This document shows positions 26,019-37,584 of a stretch of 64,000 nt of DNA, piece by piece (within the stretch, counting starts at the first letter, position 1; each line of letters starts with the position of its first letter). Position numbers and translations under genes: made by a program. The stretch covers positions 10,189,778 to 10,253,777 of the forward strand of contig OZ026619.1 of assembly GCA_964020975.1 (NCBI GenBank), written 5' to 3'. Source of the DNA: Hermodice carunculata (lineage: Eukaryota; Annelida; Polychaeta; Eunicida; Amphinomidae). The notes beneath the pieces were generated by a model, which had not been told where the DNA came from, did no database searches, and was given only the letters and a program-made list of their open reading frames with translations.

Positions 26019-26280
26019 TTTCCTATATAAAATATTGTATTTTCCATTTGACTGTTAATTTCTATGAAGCCATTGTACATTATTTTGTCAACGGAACCTT
26101 CAGCACGATGCTTGGGATGTCTGGTGCCACATTTGCACGAAATGTCGATTGGTATACATCCACACATTGACTGTATTTAAGCAAGTGAGATATACTCTTC
26201 TTATAGTGATGTCCGTGATATAGTAGCATCAGCTTCTTGGCAATAATTGAAAAATACAGGCATAATCACCTTCGTTAACT

Positions 26281-26360
26281 GCAATATGGCTGCTGTCTGA
26301 ATGAATATGAGTGACGTCACCTCACGAAATAAACTCAGCACACGCCGTTGGGTGGCGCCA
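26281..26360 (-). promoter_or_regulatory. V5 composite promoter: CTCF-like, CRE, YY1-like
   Basis: Plus-strand GCAATATGGCTGC at 26281-26293, CRE TGACGTCA at 26312-26319, CTCF-like GCCGTTGGGTGGCGCCA at 26344-26360. The 24-bp gap from CRE to the CTCF-like box is the shortest of the eleven. The box starts 326 bp upstream of the ATG. Confidence 0.82.
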
Positions 26361-27844
26361 ATGATATGAAAACCCCGGGTTTTGCATTTACAGCAAACAA
26401 TTTTTCGTTAGTACTTAATTTTGCTGCAGAAATTTAAATGCGCACCCGGACCATATACCTAAATCAGTAACCTACATTTCCCACTTTCACTTATCGGTAA
26501 CGCATGGGTCAGGTTTTTTCAACTTTTGGACAGAAAAGAATTTCTTCAGTATAATCGCTTTTATATAGTGCAGGAATTCCAGATGTAACGGTATGCTTGT
26601 TTATTTTCCCATATTTATCTACAAGTCACATCCTACACAAAACCAGCAAAAGCTTTTTCATTCCAATGGAACGTCGTCTTTTCCTCCTTTTTCCTTATCA
26701 AATACAGAAACGTCTGATCGGGTCATAGGAAATTCAAAGGGATATCAATATGCATCTTCTCTGATATATGGATTTGCTGATATTTCATATCATTTACCTG
26801 TCTTATTTATTATCATCAGCATCGTCATAATCAGCATCTTCATCATCATTCATCATCATTATTTTTAATATTATGGATGTAAAAGTTATGGGAGTGTTTT
26901 GAAACATCAGTGACAAATGGGTGAGGGTAAACCAGCATTGGTCCAAAGCATTCTAATGACAAAAATAAACTTTATCGCATTATGTGTTACATGAGGTCCG
27001 AGAATTCTAATGAAGTGCTCTACGTTCTCCAAAAAGCACTAAAATGACATCTTCTGTTCCAATCTTACAAGTCGCAACAATATACACTCGGATACAACGG
27101 ACCTAGTGATGTAGCAGTAAAAATACCCATGTGGACACTGTCTTGGTGTGGACATCTTTACGACATGGACAACGTTGTCCAGAAGAGAACGTTTGTATCG
27201 TCATTTGTATATCCATCAACTCTCTTCACACTGGACACAAATCTCTGTATTGTGTGCACTTTCTGGTAGTAAGCCCTTAAATAACGTATATGGTGTGGAC
27301 ACACCCCATCTTTCAAGTGTCTCATCGTTAACCCGTCGATCTGCTGTTTTATGCTATAAACAATATTGTAGCCCAGACATTCTACTCCATTATGGAACAA
27401 TACATACCCAATTTCCTATTTCAACCCATTGTTACACTTAAGCGATCACGCATATCAGCTACCACACATAACAAAGATATGAGGTTTAGTACAAAACTAG
27501 ACCAACTTAATACGTTTATATGAGTGAAGTTACTGGTTGTTGCTAAATCAGCCAAGTTAGGTATGTGTATATACTCAGAGCTTCATTGGTGCAAGTGGGC
27601 ACCTGCTTACTCTGGATATCTTTGTTACTCTTAAATGTTTCCACGATAAACACATTATACAACACGTACTTGTACCCAAAAGAGCTTCACCACTTTCTTG
27701 CTTTTTACCCAGGTTAGTTTACAATAAAGCTGAATGGACTGATTTTTTGAAAAAATAGTGCTGGCAAAGGTATTTTTAATCATTATCAGTACGAAACGCT
27801 CACGGATGTAAGGCTACAAAAGCATTTAGTGGGAAGGTACTTAC
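26361..27844. other. V5-V6 spacer
   Basis: No gene. It holds the degenerate ATC-rich tract at 26800-26866 and a MITE-like block at about 27130-27400 (copy B of 22095-22330). The remainder is unremarkable AT-rich DNA ending in the V6 intron-side flank. Confidence 0.6.
27130..27400. repeat. MITE-like dispersed repeat, copy B
   Basis: Resembles 22095-22330 with spaced GTGGACA blocks. It probably arrived through the V4/V5 segmental duplication rather than independent insertion, because the microsatellite next to it is also duplicated. Edges are approximate. Confidence 0.4.
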
Positions 27845-30229
27845 GTTGATGTCGTCAGCATATGTTGCTAGTTGGGGATCGGGTTTGGTATATCCTAATG
27901 GAACTGTTTGCTCCAGATGTTCTGAAACTTTACTTATAGTTGAATATGTGGAGTTGCTTGTGACGTCATTCAACACATACCAGTTTTTGTCGGCCACACT
28001 ACCATCCCCATTTTTTCTGATGATATCTAACTCCCTGTTAGCGACATTGAGTAAGTTTTCCATAGCTGGTGCTCGACCGAATTGTCGTTGTCGTCGTCTT
28101 CGTCGCCAGCATGCTACAACAATGATAACTAACGCTAACACCATAAAGCCCAATGATCCAGCCAGGGCAAAGATGATGATGAGATGCTGTTGGACTGACA
28201 AAGATGACGAGATTGCCCACATTTGTTCCTCTGTTACTACATGGACTGTGATATTTGCCGAGGTCTTGTGCCATGGTGGAGCTCCGTCCGTCGCTATAAC
28301 GGTAAATTTGAACGATGTTTTGTAGTCCCGCACTAGCATGGTCGTAGTCTTGATAGTACCTGCTGTTCTGTCAATCACAAACATGTCCTGCATATCACCT
28401 GCGTGGTGCCTGTCCTCTATTCCGTATTCAACTCTTCCTCCGCTGTCTATGTCTCTGTCAGAAGCATATACTCTTCCTACCTCAGTCCCTGGAGGAGCTT
28501 TGTCCAAAACGTTATAGTCATAGCTTGGTTGGGAAAATGTTGGCACTTCGTCATTTAAATCTAATATATTTATTAGAATTGTTGCAGTGGAAGTCAAGGA
28601 AGGTTTCCCATTGTCTTTGGCCCAAACTAATGTTTGATAGGTTTTCATTTTTTCCCGATCAAACGACTTTAAAGCAGTCAACAAACCAGTTCTAGAGTCG
28701 ATACTTAAATCCAGAAGTGAAGATTTTGACAAACTATACAGAAGTTTACCATTTTCACCAATATCCCAGTCCGTGCATCTCACTCGGAAGATAGATGTCC
28801 CAATTGGGTTATTTTCCTCCAGCGTAACTATCATTTTCTCACGTGTAAATTGCGGTGGATTGTCATTTTCATCTGAAATGTATACCGTCAGGTATTTCGT
28901 ACTTGAAAGTCGTGGAGTACCATAGTCTTGACACCTGATGCTCAGAGTTACTTCGGAACTTACTTCTCTATCAAATGTGCCCGCTGTGACAATTTTATAG
29001 TCTGTGTTTCCGATGTGTTGCATATGAAATCGCTTGTCCCCAAGTGTACACTCAAATGTCCCTCCTTCTCCCCCGTCAGAGTCAGAAATCGAAATATAAG
29101 CCACGAAAGTGTTCAGTTCGGTATTTTCTTTGATGCGGATTTCTTCGGACCCAGATAGAAAACTGACCTTTACTTGAGGTGCGTGGTTATTTGTATCTAT
29201 GACGCGTACTATAACAACGGTGGTAACTGGGATAGCCTGCAAGCCTTGGTCTTTTGCTATCACAGATAATTTATACCGATGTTTCCCTCGAATATCTAAT
29301 TTCTTCTGCAAGTAAATTGACCCCGTTGTTTTATCTAGCCTGAATAAGTCGCCATATTTCTGAATAGTAGTGCGAGCAAAACTATAAAATATTTTCCCGT
29401 TGACTCCTGAATCATTGTCGACGGCTGTCACTGTTAGTAGCTTCGTATTAACTGGTGTGCTATCAAATACCCGCACTTCGTAAGATCTGTTTTTAAATTT
29501 AGGTACGTTATCATTAATGTCCGTTACAATGATGTCTACATTCAATGTCCCTGTCTTTCTTGGATAACCACCATCCGATGCCACTATCTGTAACCGATAC
29601 AATTCTTTCTTTTCTCTATCAATCGGACTTTTCAAAAAGACTTGAATACTAACTTCTTCGCTCTCCTTTTGGACCCTAATGTCAAATTCTGCAAGACCAG
29701 AGTTTACAGTATACTGAATACGGCCATTTTTGTCTATGTCATCATCTATAGCGACAGGTAGGGAAGCAATAAGTCCAGGTGATGATGCCTCAGACACGCT
29801 GATGCTCACTCTGTTTTTGAGAAAAGAGGGTGTATTGTCGTTGATATCTGACACATGTATCTTGACTCGTATAATTTCAAAATATTGCATTGGTTTAACA
29901 GCTACGCTGATTTCCAGCGAACAAGATGTGTGCCTTTGACAAAGCGATTCCCTGTCGATTCTCTTAGCAGTCCGTAATACGCCGCTCTTCTCTGCAATGC
30001 TGAACAATCCATTATGACCCCCTTGATTGCTGACGATGCTGAACCGCAATGTGTTCAATATTGCAGTGTTATATTTTGTTTTGATATGCGCTTGCGATGC
30101 CACATTGCCCAATACGGTGCCAATCGGAACTTCTTCCTCTATTCTGTATTCCAATTGCCCTTGACCTGCTGCGTGTGACAGGGCATCGTAGCATGTCAGT
30201 ATAAATAATAGTCTACTTACTTGTCGCAT
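27845..30229 (-). CDS. Clustered-protocadherin-like variable exon V6
   Basis: 795 codons from ATG 30229 to AAC|GTAAGT (last exon base 27845). EC1 loop CQRHTSC at 97-103. Distinctive cytoplasmic features: an enlarged basic run WRRRRRQRQFGRAPAM with one extra residue, and a changed exon end, TYADDIN, where other units have EYTDCIN. V6 therefore lacks both the final tyrosine context and the cysteine that the rest carry two residues before the splice junction. Linkers are DINDN, DINDN, DTNNHAP, DENDN and DLNDE in order. Read-through past the donor adds 14 codons and stops at 27800. No frameshift or stop within the exon. Predicted adhesion receptor. Confidence 0.93.
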
Positions 30230-30496
30230 GATTGTACATGGGAAGGTATATTTTCCATTTCACAGTTAGACTAGTGCAGCCATTGTATACTATGTATGTT
30301 GTCGCGAGTGAAAATCTTTCTGGGCAACGTTTGACGTTCCTACGGTGAAATACGCTTTATCAAAAAGTCCCAAAATATACAATACATACTGGTACATGGA
30401 GAAATGTTACGTAATGACTCCTCGGTGCTCTTCATTGTGTAGTAGCACGGTATATCCGCGTACTGTAGCAAAAGGTGGAGATTCTCATCATGATAC

Positions 30497-30582
30497 TGCA
30501 ATATGGCGGTTCTCTCTGAATAAATGAATGACGTCATTTACCCGAGATACAAAGAATCTGGTTATGCCGTTTGGTGGCGCCA
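30497..30582 (-). promoter_or_regulatory. V6 composite promoter: CTCF-like, CRE, YY1-like
   Basis: Plus-strand TGCAATATGGCGG at 30497-30509, CRE TGACGTCA at 30529-30536, CTCF-like GCCGTTTGGTGGCGCCA at 30566-30582. The box starts 337 bp upstream of the ATG. Confidence 0.83.
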
Positions 30583-30866
30583 AAGATTCGAACAAAGGTT
30601 TCTGAAAAATTGGCGTCAAGAGTTTAGTGATCAGGTTGATCATTTAAAATGCAAGTCTCGCATGCACTGTACCTTCAGGTACCCGTAATGTTTGCTGATT
30701 ACAATACACTGTGTTATTTTGAAACGAGTGTTTGGACTTCAGGAGGACAGAACTGACATTCCCCAATGGCCGAGAACGAGTTTTTATGCCGACGACATAT
30801 AATCCTATCTGTTCATCCCCGTTACCACAGTACGTGTGTGATGTAGGTGTGCAAGTGTGCGTGTGT

Positions 30867-30900
30867 GGGGGGGTGGGGGTGGGGGTGGGGGTGGGGGTGG
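30867..30900 (+). repeat. G-run repeat with G-quadruplex potential
   Basis: Five or more runs of five or more G separated by single T on the plus strand, which fits intramolecular G-quadruplex spacing. It lies about 285 bp upstream of the V6 CTCF-like box and is not seen at other units. Confidence 0.8.
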
Positions 30901-31013
30901 CAGCAGTAATGCTGTTACGAATTTCATTTATATATATATATACAAGATCTGATTAGTTAAGAAAGGGAATATGTTATCAATATAATGTAACCTCAATATA
31001 ATATTCTATGCAG

Positions 31014-31385
31014 TAAAAGGTAGGCCCGTTTCATTTGCCTGTAGGACAAGTGACTTGTGACAATCTTGATTCCCTACACCATGGACATACTGCACCATAA
31101 TCGCGATAAAATGAGCGTCATTTAGTATAAAATGGCGTTTAAACTATCTTGATATATACTGAAGCCCGTATGTGACATAATCTGTATGTTTCATACCATA
31201 AAATGTAGGTGCGTTTCATTTTTTTTTTTTTTTTTTTTTTGGAGGACATGTTACTCACGACTATCACAGTGCACTGAACAACGTACTTACTGCACCCTAC
31301 TCAGGATGAAATGAACGTCTTTTAGGATACAAAGTCGTTCACACTATCTTGATATACATTGCAACTTACATATGTAATATGTCCT
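31014..31385. repeat. Diverged tandem duplication, two units of about 185 bp
   Basis: Units at about 31014-31198 and 31199-31385 align in order: the GTAGG-CGTTTCATTT start, GGA-GACA, TACTGCACC, GATGAAATGA-like GATAAAATGA with ACGTC, and CACTATCTTGATATA near the end. Unit 2 has gained a poly-T tract at about 31219-31240. Confidence 0.75.
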
Positions 31386-32206
31386 TCAGTATTAAGTCAA
31401 GCAATATTCCAATTGAATGATCCAACAGAGTTCTTATATGTAATCTCAGGCGAAGACGCAAATCTTTGCTCAAAACCGAATGCTGATTGTATCATCCACG
31501 TACATTATCTTTAACTTCAATTTTTGTGACGTAGTTTTGGTCTGTGAAACATTAAAAAAAAACACGCGATCAACACGGCTAAACGACTGATATTTTCTTG
31601 GTACGCTGAAACATTCAGTTTAAATGTGTATTGCTGTTACATGCACATATCACATATATATATCAAATTTCGTGAATTTTGTGACAGTGTAAGGAAGGAG
31701 AAATTAGATACCGCGCGAAACTAAAAGCTCTTGAGTACTCATGTTGTGGGACTTTTTTGCAGATTGAATATAGTATGGGCCTTGTTCCTATCCATGCAGG
31801 TGTTAATATCTTCAGGCACTCCGTAAAATATGTTTCATGAGAATTCTTGTCAATAATACTCCTGAACTTAATGAATACATCAAAACCATACCAATGCTGC
31901 AGTAACTATTTTCATTGATGCCAAAATAAAGACAAAAAGCTACTTGGAGTACATATCATAAAAACGGGGTAAGATTAACTTGTCTTGCATTTTATACCTA
32001 TTTTCAAATGTAAGTATACACCGCTGAGACAAGTACGTTACTGCCAACAGTTAGAAGTTGACCCTGCACAATTCCACTTTTGTATCAGTCCGGAGTCATC
32101 ACACGTTTAGAATTTCCGAACAGCCGCATTTTTAACTTCCAAACTCATTCTTTTAACCTTTCATATGCAAAACGATATGTTTGATGCACCTGGTGCTAAC
32201 GTTTGC

Positions 32207-32249
<43 letters not shown>

Positions 32250-32270
32250 GAGAGTGAGAGAGAGAGAAAG
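32207..32270. repeat. (GA)n microsatellite
   Basis: Nearly pure GA/AG dinucleotides with GAAA units at the left end and a few interruptions. Confidence 0.9.
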
Positions 32271-32570
32271 CTGATTTGATGGCAAGAAAGCTTAGGGTGA
32301 CCGTCCAAACGTTCTCAAATTCCACAATTGGCCAAAAACAAACGACCCCCAAAAAACAACACAAACAAAAAGTGCTTTAAGTTTTGTCTTAAAAACGGGG
32401 TTTCGGACAGAATCGGAATAATTGGACCATAAAACACATATAAGGCATAACATGAAGATCTGTCAATTGCATAAAATGGAACTACAATATGCTTTGACAT
32501 TAAACTATGTCGCAATCATTTCAGTAAACTTGTGCATAGGTATAATGTACTATAGAGGATATATACTTAT

Positions 32571-34968
32571 GTTGACGCAATCTATATATTCTGTCATTTG
32601 GGGGAGGGGGGGTCAGGTTTGGTATATCCTAGGGGAACAAATTGTTCAACATGTTCCGAAACTTTATTTATGGTTGAATACGTCGAGTCGCTGGTACCGT
32701 CATTTAATATATACCAGTTTGTGTCAGCTACGCTGCCGTCACCACATTTTCTTATGTTACCCAACTCTCCATTGGCGACACTCAGCAAGTTTTCTGTTGC
32801 TGGCGCACGGCTGAATCGCTGTCTTCGACGCCTCTTCCAACACACTGTACTGATTACTAGAAGAACCAACAGCATAAAACCTAATGATCCGGACAGTGCA
32901 AATGTGACAAGGACGTGCTGGGTGGCCGACATAGATGACGTAATCGCCAACATTTGTTCCTCTGTGACTACATGCACTGTAATATTGACTGAACTTTTAT
33001 GCCACGGCGCTGCACCGTCTCTTGCCGTGACAACAAATTTATAAGACATTTTGTGGTCTCGAACCAGCATGGTTGTACTTCTGATAGTTCCCTCTGTCCT
33101 GTCAACGACAAATACGTCTTATGGGTCTGCACCACGCCCATTATCATCTATAATACATCCCACTCTTCCACCACTGTCTAAGTCTGCATCAGTGGCAAAA
33201 CCCGTTCCTATTTCAGTCCCTGCAGGGATTTTGTCCAACACATGAAACGCGCAGGTATACTGAGAGAATTTGGGCACCTTATCCTTTATGTCTAGGAGTG
33301 TAATAATGATCGTGGCTGAAGAAGTCAGTGACGGACTACCCTTATCTCTGGCGTACACTATCGCTTGATACGTTTTTTTTGTTTTTGTTTTTGTTTTTGT
33401 TTTTGTTTTTTTTTTAACGGTCGAATTGCCTGAGAGCCATTACCGCACCCGTATTGCTGTCAATTGTTAAATCTGAATGTACTTGTTCATATCATTTTCT
33501 CCTGAGTCCGGATCGACACACTCTACCCTTAAGACTGACACACAAACAGCGTTGTTGTCATCAAAACTAACAGAAAACCTGTCGCTTGTGAACTCAGCTC
33601 GATTGTCGTTCTAATCTTAAATTGATACAGTCATGTACTTGCTGCCTGACAATCGCGGAATACCATAATCTTGGCATTGTATGTTGAATGATATCTCAGG
33701 GGTGTTTTCTCGGTCAAACATCCCTGACGTTACAATTTTGTAATCTGACTCAACTATGTGTTGCAAGTGAAATCTTTTATCATTCAACGAACATTCAAAT
33801 GTGCCTCCTTCTCCACCATCGCGGTGAGAAATTGAAATATAAACTACAAATGTGTTAAGATCGGCATTCTCTTTGATGCTAATACCAGGTGTACTAGATA
33901 AGGCGCTGACCCTTACTTCAGGTGCATCGTTATTTGTATCGACGACACGAATTTTACCAAATGTAGTTCCTGGTACCGAATGTGAACCGTGGTCCTTTGC
34001 GATAACAGATAGTCCATAAATGTGTCTGCCATAAGTATCTCGTTTCTTTTGCAAATAAACTGAACCACTTGCTCTGTCTATTCTAAACAAAGGAGCATAT
34101 TGCCGAAGCGTACCTTGTGCAAAGCTGTATGACTCTTGCCCATTTGCTCCCAAATCTTTATCCACTGCTGTGACTTTCAAGAGGTTTGTGTTTATGGGTG
34201 TGTTATCAAAGACTCGCATCCCGTAGGATCTGTTTTTGAATTTAGGAATTCTGTCATTGACGTCAGTAACAATAATATTCACGTCTAACCTGCCTGCTTT
34301 CTGGGGCGTACCATTATCCATAGACAAGACAGTTAAACGGTATGTGTTTCTCTTTTCTCTGTCCAGTGGGGTTTTTAAAACCACCTGAATTCTACTGCCT
34401 TCGTTCTCGTCTAAAACTCTTATCTTAAATTCTGCTGGCGCGGAACTGATCGCGTATTGTAAATGTCCATTTTGGTCTATGTCATCATCTACAGCGACAA
34501 GGATGGGAAGCTATAATTCCAGGAAGTGACGCTTCAGAAACGCGAATTGTGACCCTGTGTTTTGGAAATGACGGCGCATTATCATTTATATATTATTATC
34601 TTTACTCGTACAATATCAAAATACAACATTGGCCTTACTGCTATGCTTACGCCCAATACTCAAGACGTTTGTTTTAGACAAAGCGTATCCCGGTGAATTC
34701 TTCTTTCAGTCCGAAATACGCCGCCGTTTCCTGCAATGTTGAACAAGCGGCTGTGAGCTCCGACGTCGGCAACAATGCTGAACTGCAATGTGTTTAATAT
34801 TGTTTTTCTGTACTTTCTTTCGATACTAGATTGCTTTGCAATGTCGCCTAATATGGTTCTTACTGGTACTTCCTCTTGTATTTTGAATTCCAATTGTCCT
34901 TGACCACAAATGTGAACAAGTACAAAGTAGAATGTCAGTGTAAAGATCAAATTACTTACTGGCTGCAT
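32571..34968 (-). pseudogene. Dead protocadherin variable exon V7
   Basis: Recognisable along its whole length but clearly broken. It starts MQPVSNLIF at 34968. A TGA replaces the second cysteine of the EC1 CX5C loop (34660-34662). The EC1-EC2 linker near 34590-34600 has lost the frame. EC2-EC4 is open from 34384 to 33620, but the EC4-EC5 linker DENDN now has two stops (33611-33619). EC5 is disrupted by a (TTTTTG)n-like insertion at 33373-33415. A stop follows the EC6 start at 33119-33121. EC6, membrane helix and cytoplasmic part are readable from 33070 to a frame-shifting C/G-run expansion near 32600-32612. The splice donor is also lost: AAC|GTAAGT has become AAC|ATAAGT at 32565-32570. EC1 also has RRIHRDTLC in place of the usual RRIDRDTLC. 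The promoter upstream remains intact. Confidence 0.93.
33373..33415. repeat. (TTTTTG)n-like insertion inside V7
   Basis: T-rich tract with regularly spaced G, inside what should be EC5 of the dead unit. It has no counterpart in the paralogues. Confidence 0.9.
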
Positions 34969-35217
34969 ATTCTTTCTCTTTGAATATTTCTTCCATTCGC
35001 ATTAAACTGCATGCTGCTACGTCACATCTTATTGAATGATAAAACAACGCATACAAAGGATGCCACCTATCGACCGTAATGTTCTTGGTCGCCAGCTATG
35101 CTTCTTTACGCGTTATCTCAGTACGCTGGGATATGCCACGCATTAAAAGATTCGTCCACTTTGCCGTCTACACGATATGACTTGTTCAAAAAGTGTGTGT
35201 ACTTATGTCTCAGTGGC

Positions 35218-35303
35218 TTCAATATGGCGAATGTCTGACTGAATAAATAAGTGACGTCACCTACTGATGATGTGCAGTTTACTTGTGCCGTTTGGTGGCA
35301 CCA
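35218..35303 (-). promoter_or_regulatory. V7 composite promoter, retained by the pseudogene
   Basis: Plus-strand TTCAATATGGCG at 35218-35229, CRE TGACGTCA at 35252-35259, CTCF-like GCCGTTTGGTGGCACCA at 35287-35303. One G-to-A change (GGCGCC to GGCACC) is allowed by CTCF-type consensus. Spacing matches live units. The box starts 319 bp upstream of the V7 ATG. Confidence 0.8.
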
Positions 35304-37584
35304 AATGAGGCCAGCGCATGAAGTTTGCAATGCACTCTGGAGCATCTTTCCCTTATTTATCGCAAATACTGGTTTGTACACTGAAGAGAGAAACAGAAAA
35401 AACTCCTAAAGTTCTCACGTGTATGTTTGGATAATAATGTCAGTGCTAAATGATTCAGGAGAGACTGTCGCTACTGGGCAAGTTATTCTTATTGAAGTAA
35501 GGGTTTCATCTGAGAAGCTTGTAATTAGTTTCCTGTAGCTCAAAATGAGGTTGTTTGAAAGTCAAATTACGAAAGAAACGTTTAAAACTAAACTGTCTTT
35601 AACAGATGCGTAAAGGACATACAAAGCAGACCCGCTTAGATCAAACAACACGCGTTTAGCTATAAAATATTGTATAAAACTGGGCGTGGCGCCATGGTTG
35701 GCAAGTACATTTAATATGTATCCCATAAATATTGTTGTCCATCAAGTTATCTACATTCCTGTATGAGGTCTCATCCGACAACAGCTTACTCAAACCATAG
35801 GGATTCCTTGTTAAATAAGTCTAATTTAAAGTCGAATTGGTTTCTGGACAAAATATTAGTGCAAATACATTGTTTTCGATTCTGACTGCAGGGGCCAAGA
35901 AATGATAATTAGCATTTTCCATGAGAAAAAAATATTATTTATATGCGCACAACGGAAAACCGTAGGTACAGAACATAAGGAGATGTCAAAATACATCACT
36001 TTTGTCAGAGATTTCTCGCTTGAATTGCCAATCATACATGTGTATCTCAACACAAATTATGTATGTTTCACACTCGTCTTCTATTTAAAAAAAGAAAGGC
36101 GTCATTCAAGATTTATTGTGACTTCCAATTTCAATTACGTGGTGTGAACATGTTTCATTCGCGTACAATACGCCGTGTCTAACAGATCCAACCCTAATAT
36201 CATATGGTTCTACTAGAGTGATCAAAAGTGCCTTTGTAAATTACATAATAACAACATCACTTTGGAAGTCAATTTGGTGGTCAGTAAAGTTTATTGGTAA
36301 CCAAGAAGCTGCACCCCCCTCCCCACATAAACTGCTACTCACTTAAAACAATTTGAGTATGATTTTATGTTTAATCTTTTAAGCACAATCGGATTTATAT
36401 CATTAAAATGTACAACATAATATTTCAAACTGGTACTGCACGACCAGCCACGCGGAGGATCCATTTGATATAATATTTGGAAGGAAGATAAAAACCGAAA
36501 GCGTTACATCGTGAAATCTAATTATACTCTGGAGAGAGAAAAAGTGATTTAGGCATATTTTGGAGAGTTTGTATGCAAATTAAAATTAAATAGGGTGGTT
36601 CCCATAATAGCGGGAACTGTCTGTCTTAAAGAGAGTCGCCCTGATCGAGAGATCACGATGCATTTCAGTATAGTTTCATTATATCTCATCTTGCTTAATT
36701 AAAGAGAATGAGGATAGCTGCTACCACCAGGTGGCTAATTGTATGGTAATTATATGCATAGGGAGGCAGGCTAGTGTACATACATGTGACCCCTTTGTCA
36801 GCGTAAGAAGCAGGTAACACCTCAACCAGTGGACCTTGGCCAACAGGCCTGGCTCACAGAGTTCAAAGAAAAGCTAATTATCAAATGACCATGTAGAATG
36901 ACATCGCAGATAATGAGCCCAACCAAAAAGTAGAAAGTGGCCCACTTTTTCTGCCCAGTTCCTATTAGCTTTAACCCGTATTAAGTACTCTTGCTAGCAT
37001 GATGAATTATAGCACAGCTGTTTCATCCAGTATAAATAAATTCAAATAAGAAAATTTCAATATTTTATCAGCTGCAGGTTAGAGGGTAAATTCTTACACA
37101 ATTCTAAGCTTGTGTTGAAGTAGGCCATCCTGAGGAATATAAAATCTAACGTGCGTAAGAAACCGATACAACAGTATGAAAAAATCAGCAATGTATCATT
37201 GGTATAAAGATTTCAAGCACAAAAATACGTATGTTCACAGCCCATTTTGCTACCTACATATGCTATGTCTCATAGCAAGGAGGTGCCCTCATTGATAGAG
37301 ATAGCAAAAAAACAGTTGTCAACTATAAGCTGTCAACAGGGCACGGAATTCTGAAAAAAATGCTATAAGATAGTTTAGACATAAGCGCACAAGATAGTGC
37401 TTTGTTCTTGAGGCCCCATCAAGGTTTCAACCCATCAAGGCTCTACAAATGAAATTTATGGTAGTGATCAAATGTTTCGTGCATTTGTCGTTGGTGCAAA
37501 TATAAAACAAAATTGATATATACCGACCGCAAAAATGTTAATATGTCTTTTAAAAATCAACAGAGACACTAGAGGAATACTTAC
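35304..37584. other. V7-V8 spacer
   Basis: No gene. The only notable item is the CTCF-like site at 36723-36736. The rest is AT-rich and without recognised repeats. The right end is the V8 intron-side flank, through which a 38-codon read-through frame extends to 37468. Confidence 0.55.
36723..36736 (+). promoter_or_regulatory. Lone CTCF-consensus-like site between units
   Basis: CCACCAGGTGGCTA matches 12 of 14 positions of the general CTCF core CCASYAGRKGGCRC, better than the promoter boxes. The first eleven bases are also almost palindromic (CCACCAGGTGG), so an E-box-type factor is an alternative. It is not next to a promoter module. Function is inferred only. Confidence 0.4.

Larger units (their letters stand above)
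30583..32570. other. V6-V7 spacer
   Basis: No gene. It holds a G-rich tract at 30867-30900, a two-copy tandem repeat of about 185 bp at 31014-31385, and a GA-rich tract at 32207-32270. Confidence 0.6.

Noticed and set aside
35681-35695. Second GTGGCGCCA near the V7 promoter
   Set aside because: It contains the TGGCGCCA palindrome but lacks the CCGTTTG part and has no CRE or YY1-like box at the right spacing. Probably chance.
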